Source: Mucisphaera sp965279675 (lineage in GTDB: Bacteria > Planctomycetota > Phycisphaerae > Phycisphaerales > Phycisphaeraceae). Taken from it: a DNA stretch of 64,000 nucleotides. The position numbers and the translations under genes are program-made. Location: positions 2,790,001 through 2,854,000 of the forward strand of contig NZ_CBDIIJ010000002.1 of assembly GCF_965279675.1 (NCBI RefSeq), given 5' to 3'. The notes beneath the pieces are model-generated. The model was not told the origin of the DNA, searched no databases, and saw nothing but the letters and a program-made list of their open reading frames with translations. Positions 41,012 to 50,010 of this stretch are shown here, one piece after another (the stretch's first letter is position 1; each line of letters starts with the position of its first letter).

Positions 41012-42553
41012 ATGTCTGATGTGTCGCAGGTGCTTAAGGCTCTGGGTTTGACGGATTCTCCTGACGCGGTGGCGATTGGACATGGGACGTCGAAGGGGGC
41101 GGGGGCGTCGCTGGCGGTGAAGAGCCCGATTGATGGTGCGCCTCTGGCGACGATGACGATGGGGACGCCTGGCGATGTGGAGCGAGCGATCGATGTGGCG
41201 CATGAGGCGTTTTTGTCGTGGCGATCGGTGCCGGCACCGAAGCGTGGTGAGCTTGTTCGTCGGTACGGCAACAAGCTGCGGGAGTACAAGGAAACGCTTG
41301 GGAAGCTGGTAACGCTTGAGGTGGGGAAGATTCCAGCGGAGGCGGAGGGCGAGGTTCAGGAGATGATCGACATCTGCGACTTCGCGGTGGGTCTGAGTCG
41401 TCAGTTGTATGGGCTTTCCATACAGAGTGAGCGGCCGGGGCATCGTTTGACCGAGCAGTGGCATCCGCTGGGTGCGGTGGGTGTGATTTCGGCGTTCAAC
41501 TTTCCGGTGGCGGTGTGGGCGTGGAACTCGGCCTTGGCTTTGGTTTGTGGTGACTCGGTGGTTTGGAAGCCTTCGGAGAAGGCGCCGCTTTGTGCGCTGG
41601 CGTGCCATCGGTTGTTGATGGAGACGATCAAGGAATCGGCTGATCTGGATGCGCCGGAGGGATTGTCTTCGGTGGTGATCGGGATGCGGGATGTGGGGCA
41701 GGCGCTGGCTGCTTCGGGCAAGCTGCCTCTGGTGTCAGCGACGGGTTCGGTGCCGATGGGCAAGTCGGTTGGTGAGACGGTGGGGGCTCGGCTGGGTCGG
41801 GCGCTGCTGGAGCTTGGCGGTAATAACGCGATGATCGTGACGCCTAGTGCGGACCTTGATCTGGCGGTGCGTGCGATCACGTTCTCGGCGGTGGGCACGG
41901 CGGGTCAGCGGTGCACGACGCTGCGGCGGTTGATTGTGCACGAGAGCCTGAAGGACGAATTGGTTGGCAAGCTGGTCAAGATTTTCGAGTCGGTGAAGGT
42001 GGGCGACCCGAGAGAGGCTGGGGTGCTGGTGGGCCCGCTGATCGATGCGGCGGCGGGTGAGGCGATGGAGGCGACGCTGGCGAAGGCGGCGTCGTTGGGC
42101 GGAAAGCAGCATGGGGGCGGGGTGACGACCGAGGGTGTGCCTTCGGGCGGGACGTATGCCAAGCCGGCGATCGTGGAGATTGATCCGAAGGCGGAGGTGG
42201 TGCAGCAGGAGACGTTTGCGCCGATTCTGTACGTTCTGACCTACCAGGAGCTGGAAGAGGCGATTTCTATCCAGAATGATGTGCCTCAGGGCCTGAGTAG
42301 TGCCATCTTTACGGGTAGCGTGCTGGACTCGGAGGTGTTCTGCGGTCCGGCGGGCTCTGACTGCGGTATTGCGAACGTCAACATCGGCACGAGTGGTGCT
42401 GAGATCGGCGGGGCGTTCGGCGGTGAGAAGGAGACCGGCGGCGGGCGTGAGTCCGGGTCGGACGCCTGGAAGAACTACATGCGTCGAGCGACGAACACGG
42501 TGAACTACACGACTGAGTTGCCTTTGGCGCAGGGGATCACCTTCGACGTTTGA
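41012..42553 (+). CDS. ALDH7-family aldehyde dehydrogenase (probable alpha-aminoadipate semialdehyde dehydrogenase)
   Basis: A 513-residue NAD-dependent aldehyde dehydrogenase. The active-site Glu is in LELGGNNAMIVTPSADL and the Cys in VGTAGQRCTTLRRLIVH, the sequence typical of antiquitin/ALDH7. HPLGAVGVISAFNFPVAVWA is the NAD-binding region, and the C-terminal GGAFGGEKETGGGRESGSDA is diagnostic of ALDH7. ATG 41012 is used; a GTG at 41006 is possible. It follows the lysine-dehydrogenase-like gene on the same strand, making a compact lysine catabolic unit. No transporter or regulator is attached. Confidence 0.9.
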   Translation: MSDVSQVLKALGLTDSPDAVAIGHGTSKGAGASLAVKSPIDGAPLATMTMGTPGDVERAIDVAHEAFLSWRSVPAPKRGELVRRYGNKLREYKETLGKLVTLEVGKIPAEAEGEVQEMIDICDFAVGLSRQLYGLSIQSERPGHRLTEQWHPLGAVGVISAFNFPVAVWAWNSALALVCGDSVVWKPSEKAPLCALACHRLLMETIKESADLDAPEGLSSVVIGMRDVGQALAASGKLPLVSATGSVPMGKSVGETVGARLGRALLELGGNNAMIVTPSADLDLAVRAITFSAVGTAGQRCTTLRRLIVHESLKDELVGKLVKIFESVKVGDPREAGVLVGPLIDAAAGEAMEATLAKAASLGGKQHGGGVTTEGVPSGGTYAKPAIVEIDPKAEVVQQETFAPILYVLTYQELEEAISIQNDVPQGLSSAIFTGSVLDSEVFCGPAGSDCGIANVNIGTSGAEIGGAFGGEKETGGGRESGSDAWKNYMRRATNTVNYTTELPLAQGITFDV

Positions 42554-42611
42554 TTGATTGGCGACACCCCCCCCCTTCCATTTGGATGGGTGACTCAACT
42601 GGAGAACTTTG

Positions 42612-44186
42612 ATGCGTTGTTGTGTTTTGCGGCGTGTGACTGGGTTGATGGTTGGGTTGGTGTTGGCTGTGGCCACGCAGGCGAGTGCGAGCGTTGAGGT
42701 TTATGGTCGGTCGGGTGATGTGATTCGGGTTGATCTGAAGGCGGGGCATGGCGGTCAGAGCTTTGAGTTGCCTCCGGTCGTGCGGAGTGGGTATCGGGTT
42801 CTGACTTCGGATGAGCTGGAGGGTTTGCCGTTTTCGGAGACGGGGCGTTTTTATGTGGTGCCGGATGTCGAGACGGCGCCGCGGCGGAGTACGGACTCGG
42901 TGGCGGACCGGGGCTTTCGTGGTGACCTGGCGATTCCGGTGGTCATCGACGGGGTTGCGCATGATGTGTCGGTGACGGTGCGGAGCGGGTACACGTTTGA
43001 TGGTGCGTTGACGGTGCCGGGTGATGGGTCGGTGGTGTCGGTGGCGGCGGCGCAGCAGCGGCTGAACTATCTGGGGTATCAGGCTTCGAACAATTCGACG
43101 CTGACGGTGGATGGCGGGCTGGGGTCGTTGACGCGGTCGGCGGTGCGTTTGTTTCAGGCGGTGATCACGCCTAGCGGGGAGATCAATCCGGGCGGTTTTT
43201 CGGGGAATCTGGATGCGAACACGGTGGCGTGGCTGAACAGTCATGGGGCGCCGGAGTGGGTGAATCTGGTTGATCCGGACCCCCCTGGGGTGGGTGGTCA
43301 GCGTGGGGGTGGGTCGGTGCCGGTTTATCCGAGTGGTGTGCGGGGGAACTTTGATATCTGGACGGTGACGCAGGAGCGTTACGGTTCGAGCTGGTCGGTG
43401 GAGACGATTCATGCGGCGTCGGAGGCGCTGCCTGGGATGCACATCAACACGATGTCGCGTCGGAATGGGACGGATTCGATCTGCTGTCACAGCACGCATC
43501 AGGCGGGGCTGGATATTGACGTGGACATCCCGAACTCGGCGAAGAATTTCGGGAACGGGGTGCTGTCGGCGGGTGAGTTGGAGGCGGTGCGGATCATGCG
43601 GGCGTTCTATGAGAACACGCCTGCTGACGCGCGGGTGTGGCGGATCATTTTCAGCAATCTGGATGTGCGGGATGAGTTCAATCGTCAGACGGGGACGAAC
43701 ATCGCGGTAGGTGACAGCTCGGGTGTGCATCTAAGCCACCTGCATATTGACCTGTCGCGGACCCGGCCGGGTGCGGGGCCGGGTGTATCGGCGGCCGATC
43801 TGAATCTGGATGATTCGCTGGATGTTGAGGATGTGGATCTGCTGATGCGGCAGATGGGTGGAGATGCGTTTTACTACGACCTGAGCGGGGATGGCGTGGT
43901 GGGGGCGGCGGACCTTGAGCGGCTGATCGAGGTTGAGCTTGGGACGGCGTTTGGGGATGCGAATCTGGATGGTCGGGTGGATCTGATTGATCTGTCGCTG
44001 CTGGCGGGATCGTTTGGTGATGAAGGTGGTTGGGGTGCGGGTGATTTCAATGCGGACGGGCTGGTGGATTTGATTGATCTGTCGGTGCTGGCGGGCGGGT
44101 TTGGGTTTGTGGCGGGGGTGCCTGAGCCGGTGGTGTTGGCGGCGTTGGGGTTGGGGGTGATGATGGTTAGGCGAGGGCGTGGTTGA
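42612..44186 (+). CDS. Secreted M74/M15-like murein peptidase with dockerin repeats and PEP-CTERM
   Basis: A 524-residue exported protein starting at ATG 42612, with GGAGA upstream. Order: signal peptide; a region of about 100 residues; a peptidoglycan-binding-like domain (AAQQRLNYLGYQASNNSTLT); a short Gly linker (GVGGQRGGGSVP); a LAS-type metallopeptidase domain with THQAGLDIDVDI (His296, Asp303) and HLSHLHIDLS (His376, His378); Ca2+-loop repeats with VDLIDLS; and the tail VPEPVVLAALGLGVMMVRRG. The His/Asp spacing fits MepA-type penicillin-insensitive murein endopeptidases. It probably trims the cell wall from outside the cytoplasm. A surface-anchored murein enzyme of this type is unusual. 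Confidence 0.83.
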   Translation: MRCCVLRRVTGLMVGLVLAVATQASASVEVYGRSGDVIRVDLKAGHGGQSFELPPVVRSGYRVLTSDELEGLPFSETGRFYVVPDVETAPRRSTDSVADRGFRGDLAIPVVIDGVAHDVSVTVRSGYTFDGALTVPGDGSVVSVAAAQQRLNYLGYQASNNSTLTVDGGLGSLTRSAVRLFQAVITPSGEINPGGFSGNLDANTVAWLNSHGAPEWVNLVDPDPPGVGGQRGGGSVPVYPSGVRGNFDIWTVTQERYGSSWSVETIHAASEALPGMHINTMSRRNGTDSICCHSTHQAGLDIDVDIPNSAKNFGNGVLSAGELEAVRIMRAFYENTPADARVWRIIFSNLDVRDEFNRQTGTNIAVGDSSGVHLSHLHIDLSRTRPGAGPGVSAADLNLDDSLDVEDVDLLMRQMGGDAFYYDLSGDGVVGAADLERLIEVELGTAFGDANLDGRVDLIDLSLLAGSFGDEGGWGAGDFNADGLVDLIDLSVLAGGFGFVAGVPEPVVLAALGLGVMMVRRGRG

Positions 44187-44280
44187 TTTGGGACACGGCT
44201 TTGCCATCTTCGATGGCAGAAACCCTGGAACCCGGTCCGTTGCTCGATGAAGTCAGGAAGCGGGATGTTGTCTACTGCAC

Positions 44281-44303
44281 AGCCGCGTCGACACGACGTG
44301 GCT
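44281..44303 (+). repeat. REP-like palindrome, family 2, copy 1
   Basis: AGCCGCGTCG, a 3-nt loop and CGACGTGGCT make a 10-bp stem with one G-U pair. It shares flanks (GCACAGCC) with the copy at 51516. Confidence 0.7.
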
Positions 44304-44340
44304 GGAACGGATGGTGATAGCTAGGGTTTTGATGGGATAA

Positions 44341-44366
44341 AAAAAGCCGCCCTGACAAAGGGCGGC
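44341..44366 (-). terminator. Terminator of the amidase gene
   Basis: GCCGCCCT (44346-44353) with AGGGCGGC (44359-44366); the A-run at 44341-44345 and before is the T-run on the minus strand. It lies 35 bp past the stop. Confidence 0.85.
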
Positions 44367-44400
44367 TCGCTTTGATTTTGATTTAGTGGTTATCCAAGCG

Positions 44401-45426
44401 TTACGGGAGCAGGTTTGGTTTTAGTTCCTGGCGGGCGCCTTTGACGACGCGTTCCCAGTCGAAGGCGGGGCCGGGGTCCTGCTTGACTTCGGTGAGGTGG
44501 TGGTGGCCGATGAGTCCCTGGAAGGTTCTCTGTTCTTCCATGGGGACGACGTGGGTGAGGGCCTGGCCGTCGGGTCCGCGGGGGTAGTCGAGTTCGATGA
44601 GGGGGAAGATCTTGTGGAGGGCGGCGGTGAGTTTGATGAGCGAGTCGTACTGCTCATCGGTGAGGTCGTACTGGTAGCGTGTTTCGCCCTGGACGAGGCC
44701 TTCGACTTTATGCTGGCGGGTGGGGTAGCCGACGAAGTTGGGGGTTCGGACTCCGCCGTCGCCTAGGGACTCGGGGATGGTGATGCGGGTTCGGCCGCGG
44801 TCATCTGTTCCGTACCAGCGGGAGAAGACGGGGTCTTCGGGGTTGCGGTAGGCACCCATGTTGGCGAGTTCGACGCCTACGGAGCGTGAGTTGGCATGTC
44901 CGGCGTGCCAGGCGCGTTCCTTGAGGTCGAGGGTCTGGTAGATGGTTCCGTCGATGTCGATCATGAAGTGGACGGAGAGCGTTCTCATGTCGTGGAGGAC
45001 TTTAAAGCATTGCTGGGAGACGCCGCAGACGTCGTAGTGGATGACGAACTGGTCGACGGTGCGTTGGAGGAGGGGGAGGTCCCAGCCGCCGCCTCGGATT
45101 TGTTCGAGGGTTTCGGCGGGCCAGTCGCCTTTGTGTCGGAGGTTGTAGCGGTTGGGTTCGCGGACGAATTCCTTGGAGACGTCCCAGTGGGATTCTTCCC
45201 AGGGGACGAAGCGTCGTTCGACGCGGTAGGCGTCGTAGCCGCCTGGGTCGGTCCAGAGGACGACGGGGGCTCCGGTGTGGAAGTACTGTCCGGCGGCGAC
45301 GATTTCGTCGCCTTTGCGTTCGAAGGCCTGCTGGCCGGGTGTGGTGGTGCAGCCGGTCATGAGGAGGAGTCCGGTGAGGATGGGGAAGATGGCGAGGATG
45401 AGGGGGCTTTTGGCACGGGCTAGCAT
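44401..45426 (-). CDS. N-acetylmuramoyl-L-alanine amidase (Amidase_2), lipoprotein
   Basis: Cleaves the amide bond between N-acetylmuramic acid and L-Ala of peptidoglycan peptides. The 341-residue protein starts at ATG 45426. The signal peptide ends in the lipobox LMTGC. The domain has the zinc ligand His in DQFVIHYDVCGVSQ, the block VHFMIDIDGTIYQTLDLKER AWHAGHANSRSVGVELANMG, and the last His region in GLIGHHHLTEVKQDPGPAFD. Upstream frame extension (ATG 45474) is possible but lengthens the signal. GGAG lies eight bases before 45426. It likely acts at the outer face of the inner membrane or in the periplasm. Confidence 0.88.
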   Translation of the reverse strand: MLARAKSPLILAIFPILTGLLLMTGCTTTPGQQAFERKGDEIVAAGQYFHTGAPVVLWTDPGGYDAYRVERRFVPWEESHWDVSKEFVREPNRYNLRHKGDWPAETLEQIRGGGWDLPLLQRTVDQFVIHYDVCGVSQQCFKVLHDMRTLSVHFMIDIDGTIYQTLDLKERAWHAGHANSRSVGVELANMGAYRNPEDPVFSRWYGTDDRGRTRITIPESLGDGGVRTPNFVGYPTRQHKVEGLVQGETRYQYDLTDEQYDSLIKLTAALHKIFPLIELDYPRGPDGQALTHVVPMEEQRTFQGLIGHHHLTEVKQDPGPAFDWERVVKGARQELKPNLLP

Positions 45427-45627
45427 TCGGTGTCTCCGGGGCGTTGCTGCGGGAATTGGGGTTGAGGGGGTCATAAAGTCTGGCCAGAAGGGGTGTTTTG
45501 GTCTTATACTACAATGTGCGTTCAACTAGGGAAGCGCGAAAACAGATGTCGCCGATGGTTGGAATGGGCTTGCCTGCTTTGAAGTGCCTGTTCTGACGGT
45601 TGCCGACCCTTCTGCAGAGGAAATGAC

Positions 45628-46668
45628 ATGTTGCATCATCACGGACGACGCGGGTTTACGCTGATTGAGCTTCTGGTGGTGATTTCGATCATCGCTTTGC
45701 TGATCGGGATTCTGCTGCCGGCGTTGGGGGCGGCGCGGAATACGGCGCGGGATGTGGCTTGTCTCTCGAACATCCGTCAGATGGCGATTGCCGGGTTTTC
45801 TTACGCCACGGATAACAGCGGCTACTTCATCCGGTACGCGGACAACGTCACGGGCAGCCCCTTCAGCATGCGTCTGAATAATGTTGATGGTTGGTGGTGG
45901 TCTTCGAAGCTGGTGCTTGATGGCTACATGCCGGGGCCTGAGACGTTTACGTGTCCGCGATTCGAGACTTCGCACGAGGAACTGCTCGAGGCGGGTACGG
46001 ATGATTCTGGGAATTCATCGAACTCAAATCATCCCGGTAACAGCCGGTGGGGCACGGTGCACTATGGCATCAATTCCTTCTTTCTCGCCAACAGCTATTG
46101 GTATGGAAAAGTCGGTACAGGCTTTATCATTCCCGGCATCAATGCCTCGCAACTGCCAGCGCAGTATCAGGCCAACAGCAGCCTTGAGGTTACGGGTGCT
46201 GTCGATACGGCCAGGCTGGACGCGATCCGTGATGGCTCGAACACGATTGCCTTCACCGATTCCAAGGATCGTGCGCTAGAGCTTTCAAGCAGCAGCGGCA
46301 GCGGCGGAGGCCAGCGTGGTGGTGGCGGCGGTTCCTCTGGCGGCCTGAATCGTGGCGGTGCGACACAGGGTGTTGCCTATCTCTATCCAGCGGGTGATGC
46401 GGCTGCTGGCCAGGGTGGGTATGCCCATGCTCGGCACAGCAGTCGGATCAATGTGGCCTGGGCGGATGGCAGTGGTCGTCCGGTGCAGATTGAGCCGGAA
46501 CAGGGTCTGGACGTTCCCGACGACCCTTACGACCTAGACGAACTGACTTCTATTCGCGCCAGCGATATTGAGGGTCTGAATGTGGGCGGTGGTCAGCGTG
46601 GTGGCGGGTCGAGCAATGCGAACGTGGTTGGTGGTGCTTATCTCGACAACCCGTGGGATCTCTGGTAA
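45628..46668 (+). CDS. Type II secretion/type IV pilus-like pseudopilin
   Basis: A 346-residue protein with a class III leader: a basic MLHHHGRRG cut before FTLIELLVVISIIALLIGIL (Glu5 of the mature chain). The rest is a DUF1559-like pseudopilin body with the typical LSNIRQMAIAGFSYATDNSG and W-rich loops. Two Gly/Arg segments (GGGQRGGGGGSSGG near residue 225; GGGQRGGGSS near 330) interrupt it. Such proteins are numerous in planctomycetes, where the pilus-like system's role is unsettled. The prepilin peptidase and ATPase are not in this window. The secretin at 57350 may belong to the same system. Confidence 0.88.
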   Translation: MLHHHGRRGFTLIELLVVISIIALLIGILLPALGAARNTARDVACLSNIRQMAIAGFSYATDNSGYFIRYADNVTGSPFSMRLNNVDGWWWSSKLVLDGYMPGPETFTCPRFETSHEELLEAGTDDSGNSSNSNHPGNSRWGTVHYGINSFFLANSYWYGKVGTGFIIPGINASQLPAQYQANSSLEVTGAVDTARLDAIRDGSNTIAFTDSKDRALELSSSSGSGGGQRGGGGGSSGGLNRGGATQGVAYLYPAGDAAAGQGGYAHARHSSRINVAWADGSGRPVQIEPEQGLDVPDDPYDLDELTSIRASDIEGLNVGGGQRGGGSSNANVVGGAYLDNPWDLW

Positions 46669-46730
46669 GTCTCCCTGCACATCGGTGGCCGTTTGGGGCC
46701 TGTTGATACCGGTGTGAAGGGATGGTCGGC

Positions 46731-47741
46731 ATGATGAATTGGATCTGGGCAGGGCTGCTGGTTGCGGCCCTGCTTTTTGCTTTCGGGTCGGACTTTTCGG
46801 ATATCACATCGGATCGGTATCGGAATGGGGAGGTGGTTCCGGCGGAGGTAGTTTTTGAGGGGGAACTGACCGAGGCGTTGGTTCCGGCGGAGGTGGTGTT
46901 TGATCCGGGTGCTTATGTGGCGCACTTCGGGATTGAGGGGGAGGAGGCTGTCGCTGAGGTGGAGGCGTTGCTGGCGGAGCCGATCGCGGCGGGGATTCGG
47001 AAGACGTCGGAGGATGAGCTTGAGCTTCAGTTTGTGGAGGGGGTGGTGCTGCCTGAGCCTTTGGCGACGAAGGCCGGGGCGGACGTGAATACGCTTCGGA
47101 GCGGGCGGATTGTGGCTCAGGTGGATGAGGCTGGGGGCGGGATCTATCTGGAGTCGGTGCGGCTACTCAAGTTGAAGGGGTTGATGGCGCGGGCGTTTGA
47201 TGATGCGGAGCTGGCGGTGGAGTTGGCGTTGGGGTTGATTGGGGTGCTGGCGTTGTTTCTGGGTCTGCTGAAGATTGCGGAGAAGGCGGGGCTGATTGAT
47301 GCGTTGGTTTGGGTGGTGCGGCCGGTGCTGGGGCCGCTTTTCCCGGAGATTCCGAAGGGGCATCCGGCGATGGGGATGATTGCGATGAACCTGTCGGCGA
47401 ATGTGCTGGGGCTGGGGAATGCGGCGACGCCTCTGGGGCTGAAGGCGATGAAGGAGTTGCAGACGCTTAACAGCACGAAGGACACGGCGACGAACAGCAT
47501 GGTGATGCTGCTGGCGATGAACACGGCGAGTGTTCAGCTGATCCCGCCTGTGACCGTGCTGGCGATCATGGGTGTGGTGGCGATTGATCTTTACCTGGCG
47601 ATTTTGCTGGTGACGGGATTGTCGCTGGTGATCGCGATCATTCTGGCGCGGTTGACGCAGGGCTGGTGGGTGTTCGGGCAGAACGATCCGGCGAAGCAGC
47701 CGATGCCCGCGGACGGTTCGGGTGAAGGGGGTGGGGCGTGA
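46731..47741 (+). CDS. spmA: SpmA-like nucleoside-recognition (Gate) domain membrane protein
   Basis: A 336-residue membrane protein of the Gate/nucleoside-recognition family. The core has GLIGVLALFLGLLKIAEKAG, then RPVLGPLFPEIPKGHPAMGM, MNLSANVLGLGNAATPLGLK and TVLAIMGVVAIDLYLAILLV. An extra extracytoplasmic loop of about 100 residues lies after the first TM helix, rich in Val/Glu. In Bacillus SpmA and SpmB help spore core dehydration, but in non-sporulators the role is unknown. The stop overlaps the spmB-like start (GTGA). ATG 46731 is preferred to 46722 because the AAGGG motif then has usual spacing. Confidence 0.85.
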   Translation: MMNWIWAGLLVAALLFAFGSDFSDITSDRYRNGEVVPAEVVFEGELTEALVPAEVVFDPGAYVAHFGIEGEEAVAEVEALLAEPIAAGIRKTSEDELELQFVEGVVLPEPLATKAGADVNTLRSGRIVAQVDEAGGGIYLESVRLLKLKGLMARAFDDAELAVELALGLIGVLALFLGLLKIAEKAGLIDALVWVVRPVLGPLFPEIPKGHPAMGMIAMNLSANVLGLGNAATPLGLKAMKELQTLNSTKDTATNSMVMLLAMNTASVQLIPPVTVLAIMGVVAIDLYLAILLVTGLSLVIAIILARLTQGWWVFGQNDPAKQPMPADGSGEGGGA

Positions 47742-48283
47742 TTGATTTTCTGCGTGAGTATGCGTCGGACTTCGGGATCATCGTGGTGTTGTTCATGATG
47801 GTGGGGTTCCCGCTGATAGGGATCATTCGGGGGGTGAATGTGTATGAGGAGTTTGTGACGGGTGCGAAGGAGGGGTTTGAGATTGCGGTGATGATCATTC
47901 CGTATCTCGTGGCGATTCTGTTTGCGATCGGGATGCTGCGGGCGTCGGGTGGGATGGAAACGATTGCGGAGTGGCTGCGGCCGGCGTTTGAGGCGATCGG
48001 GATCCCGCCTGAGGTGTTGCCGATGGCGATCACGCGGCCGTTGACGGGCGGCGGGTCGGTGGGTGTGCTTGGTGACATGGTCAACAACTATGGCGTGGAC
48101 TCGATCATCACGAAGATTTCGGCGGTGATTTTTGGGTCGACGGAGACGACGTTTTATGTGATCGCGGTGTACTTCGGTGCGGTGGGGATCAAGAAGATCC
48201 GTCATGCGGCGTTGGTGGGTCTGACGGCGGATATCTGTGCGATCATCCTAGCGATTTATATTGTGCAGTGGCTGAACGGGTAA
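47738..48283 (+). CDS. spmB: SpmB-like membrane protein
   Basis: A 181-residue partner of SpmA with four or more membrane segments (SDFGIIVVLFMMVGFPLIGI, EIAVMIIPYLVAILFAIGML, ITKISAVIFGSTETTFYVIA, GLTADICAIILAIYIVQWLN). It has the family blocks VNVYEEFVTGAKEGFEIA and ITRPLTGGGSVGVLGDMVNN. It starts with GTG at 47738, overlapping the spmA stop by four bases. The pair's role outside spore formers is not established; a transport function for small molecules is likely. Confidence 0.88.
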   Translation: MIDFLREYASDFGIIVVLFMMVGFPLIGIIRGVNVYEEFVTGAKEGFEIAVMIIPYLVAILFAIGMLRASGGMETIAEWLRPAFEAIGIPPEVLPMAITRPLTGGGSVGVLGDMVNNYGVDSIITKISAVIFGSTETTFYVIAVYFGAVGIKKIRHAALVGLTADICAIILAIYIVQWLNG

Positions 48284-48380
48284 CCCCCCCCGCTCTCTGT
48301 ACTTGTCCATTGATGGGACAGATGGCTTCTGTGTTTTGTAGGTTTGCTCACATGCGGGGCTTCTGGTGCGAAAGGTTTTT

Positions 48381-49898
48381 ATGAAGCGTTTGAGCTTGCT
48401 GGTCCTGGGTCTGTTGTTGTTCGTTGGTGGTTGTTCGACGGACGGGCTTGAGCCGCGGCCGACGGCGGCGATGGATCGGCCGGTCGTTGAACTGACGTAT
48501 GAAGAGGCGCTGAAGGAGCGTCTCGATGAGGTGTTGCATGGTCTGGAGGGGCATGGGGCGATTGTGTCGGCGCGGGTGCTGGATGCGGAGACGGGGGAGG
48601 AGCTTTATTCGACGGGGAACGTGGATCTGGCGCTGAAGCCGGCGTCGAACATGAAGCTGATCAGTTCGGCGATTGCGCTTGAGACGTTCGGGGCGGATCA
48701 CGTTTTCAGGACGTATCTCGCGAAGGATGGGGATGATCTCTATGTGGTGGGGACGGGTGATCCGGCGGTGGGTGATCCTGTGATTGCGGAGCGTGAGGGG
48801 GAGGCGGTGACGGCGGTGTTTGATCGGTGGGTGGCGGCGTTGAAGGAGGCGGGTGTCGAGCGGATTGAGGGGGATCTTGTTGTTGATGGGAGTGCGTTTG
48901 AGCCGCACATCACGCATTCGAGCTGGTGGCCTGAGGATTTGCTGTACGCGTATGGGGCACCGGTGTCGGGGCTGAACTTCAATGACAATTGTGTGGACAT
49001 CACGGCGTCGGCGACGTCGGCGGGTCTGCCGGTGAAGGTGACGCTGGTGCCGGCGGTGCGTGGGGTGGAGGTGGTGAATCGGATGACGACGGATGATGGG
49101 GAGGAGCCTCGCGAGCGGCCGGTGGTTTACAAGGTGTCGGGGTCGGATACGTATGTGCTGTCGGGTGAGCTGAAGGAGGCGTCGATGACGGCGGGGCTGC
49201 CGGTGTCGGACCCGGCGCGGTTTTTTGGGGATGCGCTGCTGACGCATCTGGAGGGGGCGGGGCTTGAGGTGGCGGGTTCGGTGCGGGTTGGGGTTTGGGA
49301 GGATGCGGCGAACATCGCGTCGGATGAGCGGGTGGTGGCGGTGCACGAGACGGCGATGCAGGACGTGCTGGATCGGACGAACAAGCCGAGCATGAACCTG
49401 TATGCGGATGCGCTGGCGAAGTCGGCGGGGCTGGCTCGGCAGCGGGCGCAGGGGCGGCCTTACCCGGGGTCGTGGCTGTCGGGTCGTCGAGCGGTGGAGG
49501 CGTGGTTTGAGGAGATCGGGGTGGAGTCGCTTGGCTTGGTGATGGCGGACGGTTCGGGGCTGAGTCATAACAACCGGGTGACGGCGCGGATGATCTCGGA
49601 TCTGTTGTTGCATATGCACAGGCATGAGGATGCGGAGGCGTACAAGGCGTCGCTGACAGTGGGCGGGGTGGATGGGACGCTCCGGCGTCGGCTGACGGAT
49701 ATCCCGGGTGCGGTGCGTGCGAAGACGGGCACGATCACCGGGGCGAGCGCGTTATCGGGGTATGTGGTGACGGCGGAGGGTCGGGAGCTGGTGTTCTCGA
49801 TTCTGTTCAATCGGAACCAGACGTCGCGGGCGGCGCGGGCGCTGCAGGATGACGCGGTGCGTGTGTTGTATTACGGGGTGGATTGGCGGCCGGAGTAG
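48381..49898 (+). CDS. D-alanyl-D-alanine carboxypeptidase/endopeptidase, PBP4 (DacB) type, lipoprotein
   Basis: A 505-residue low-molecular-mass class C penicillin-binding protein. Lipobox FVGGC near residue 18. Active-site motifs: SxxK as PASNMK near residue 89, SxN as KPSMNLY near residue 340, and KTG as RAKTGTITGASALSGYV near residue 455. The insertion domain typical of PBP4 lies between SxxK and SxN. It trims D-Ala or cuts peptide cross-links. It is followed by a paralog (50011) in tandem, consistent with gene duplication. The start ATG 48381 excludes a short upstream GTG extension. Confidence 0.9.
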   Translation: MKRLSLLVLGLLLFVGGCSTDGLEPRPTAAMDRPVVELTYEEALKERLDEVLHGLEGHGAIVSARVLDAETGEELYSTGNVDLALKPASNMKLISSAIALETFGADHVFRTYLAKDGDDLYVVGTGDPAVGDPVIAEREGEAVTAVFDRWVAALKEAGVERIEGDLVVDGSAFEPHITHSSWWPEDLLYAYGAPVSGLNFNDNCVDITASATSAGLPVKVTLVPAVRGVEVVNRMTTDDGEEPRERPVVYKVSGSDTYVLSGELKEASMTAGLPVSDPARFFGDALLTHLEGAGLEVAGSVRVGVWEDAANIASDERVVAVHETAMQDVLDRTNKPSMNLYADALAKSAGLARQRAQGRPYPGSWLSGRRAVEAWFEEIGVESLGLVMADGSGLSHNNRVTARMISDLLLHMHRHEDAEAYKASLTVGGVDGTLRRRLTDIPGAVRAKTGTITGASALSGYVVTAEGRELVFSILFNRNQTSRAARALQDDAVRVLYYGVDWRPE

Positions 49899-49925
49899 TT
49901 ACGAGGGCTGCGAAAGGCTCCGGAT

Positions 49926-49955
49926 GCCCCCGGACTTCCGTCCGGGGCTCGTTGA
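49926..49955 (+). repeat. REP-like element, family 1, copy C
   Basis: CCCCGGACTTCCGTCCGGGG with flank GGGCTCGTTGA. It is inverted with respect to copies A, B and E that lie left of 30.6 kb. Confidence 0.78.
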
Positions 49956-50010
49956 TGAGGGTGTTTGTGTTTGCCTGCGGGTTTGTTGTGTTGGACTGAA
50001 AGGTTGATTG

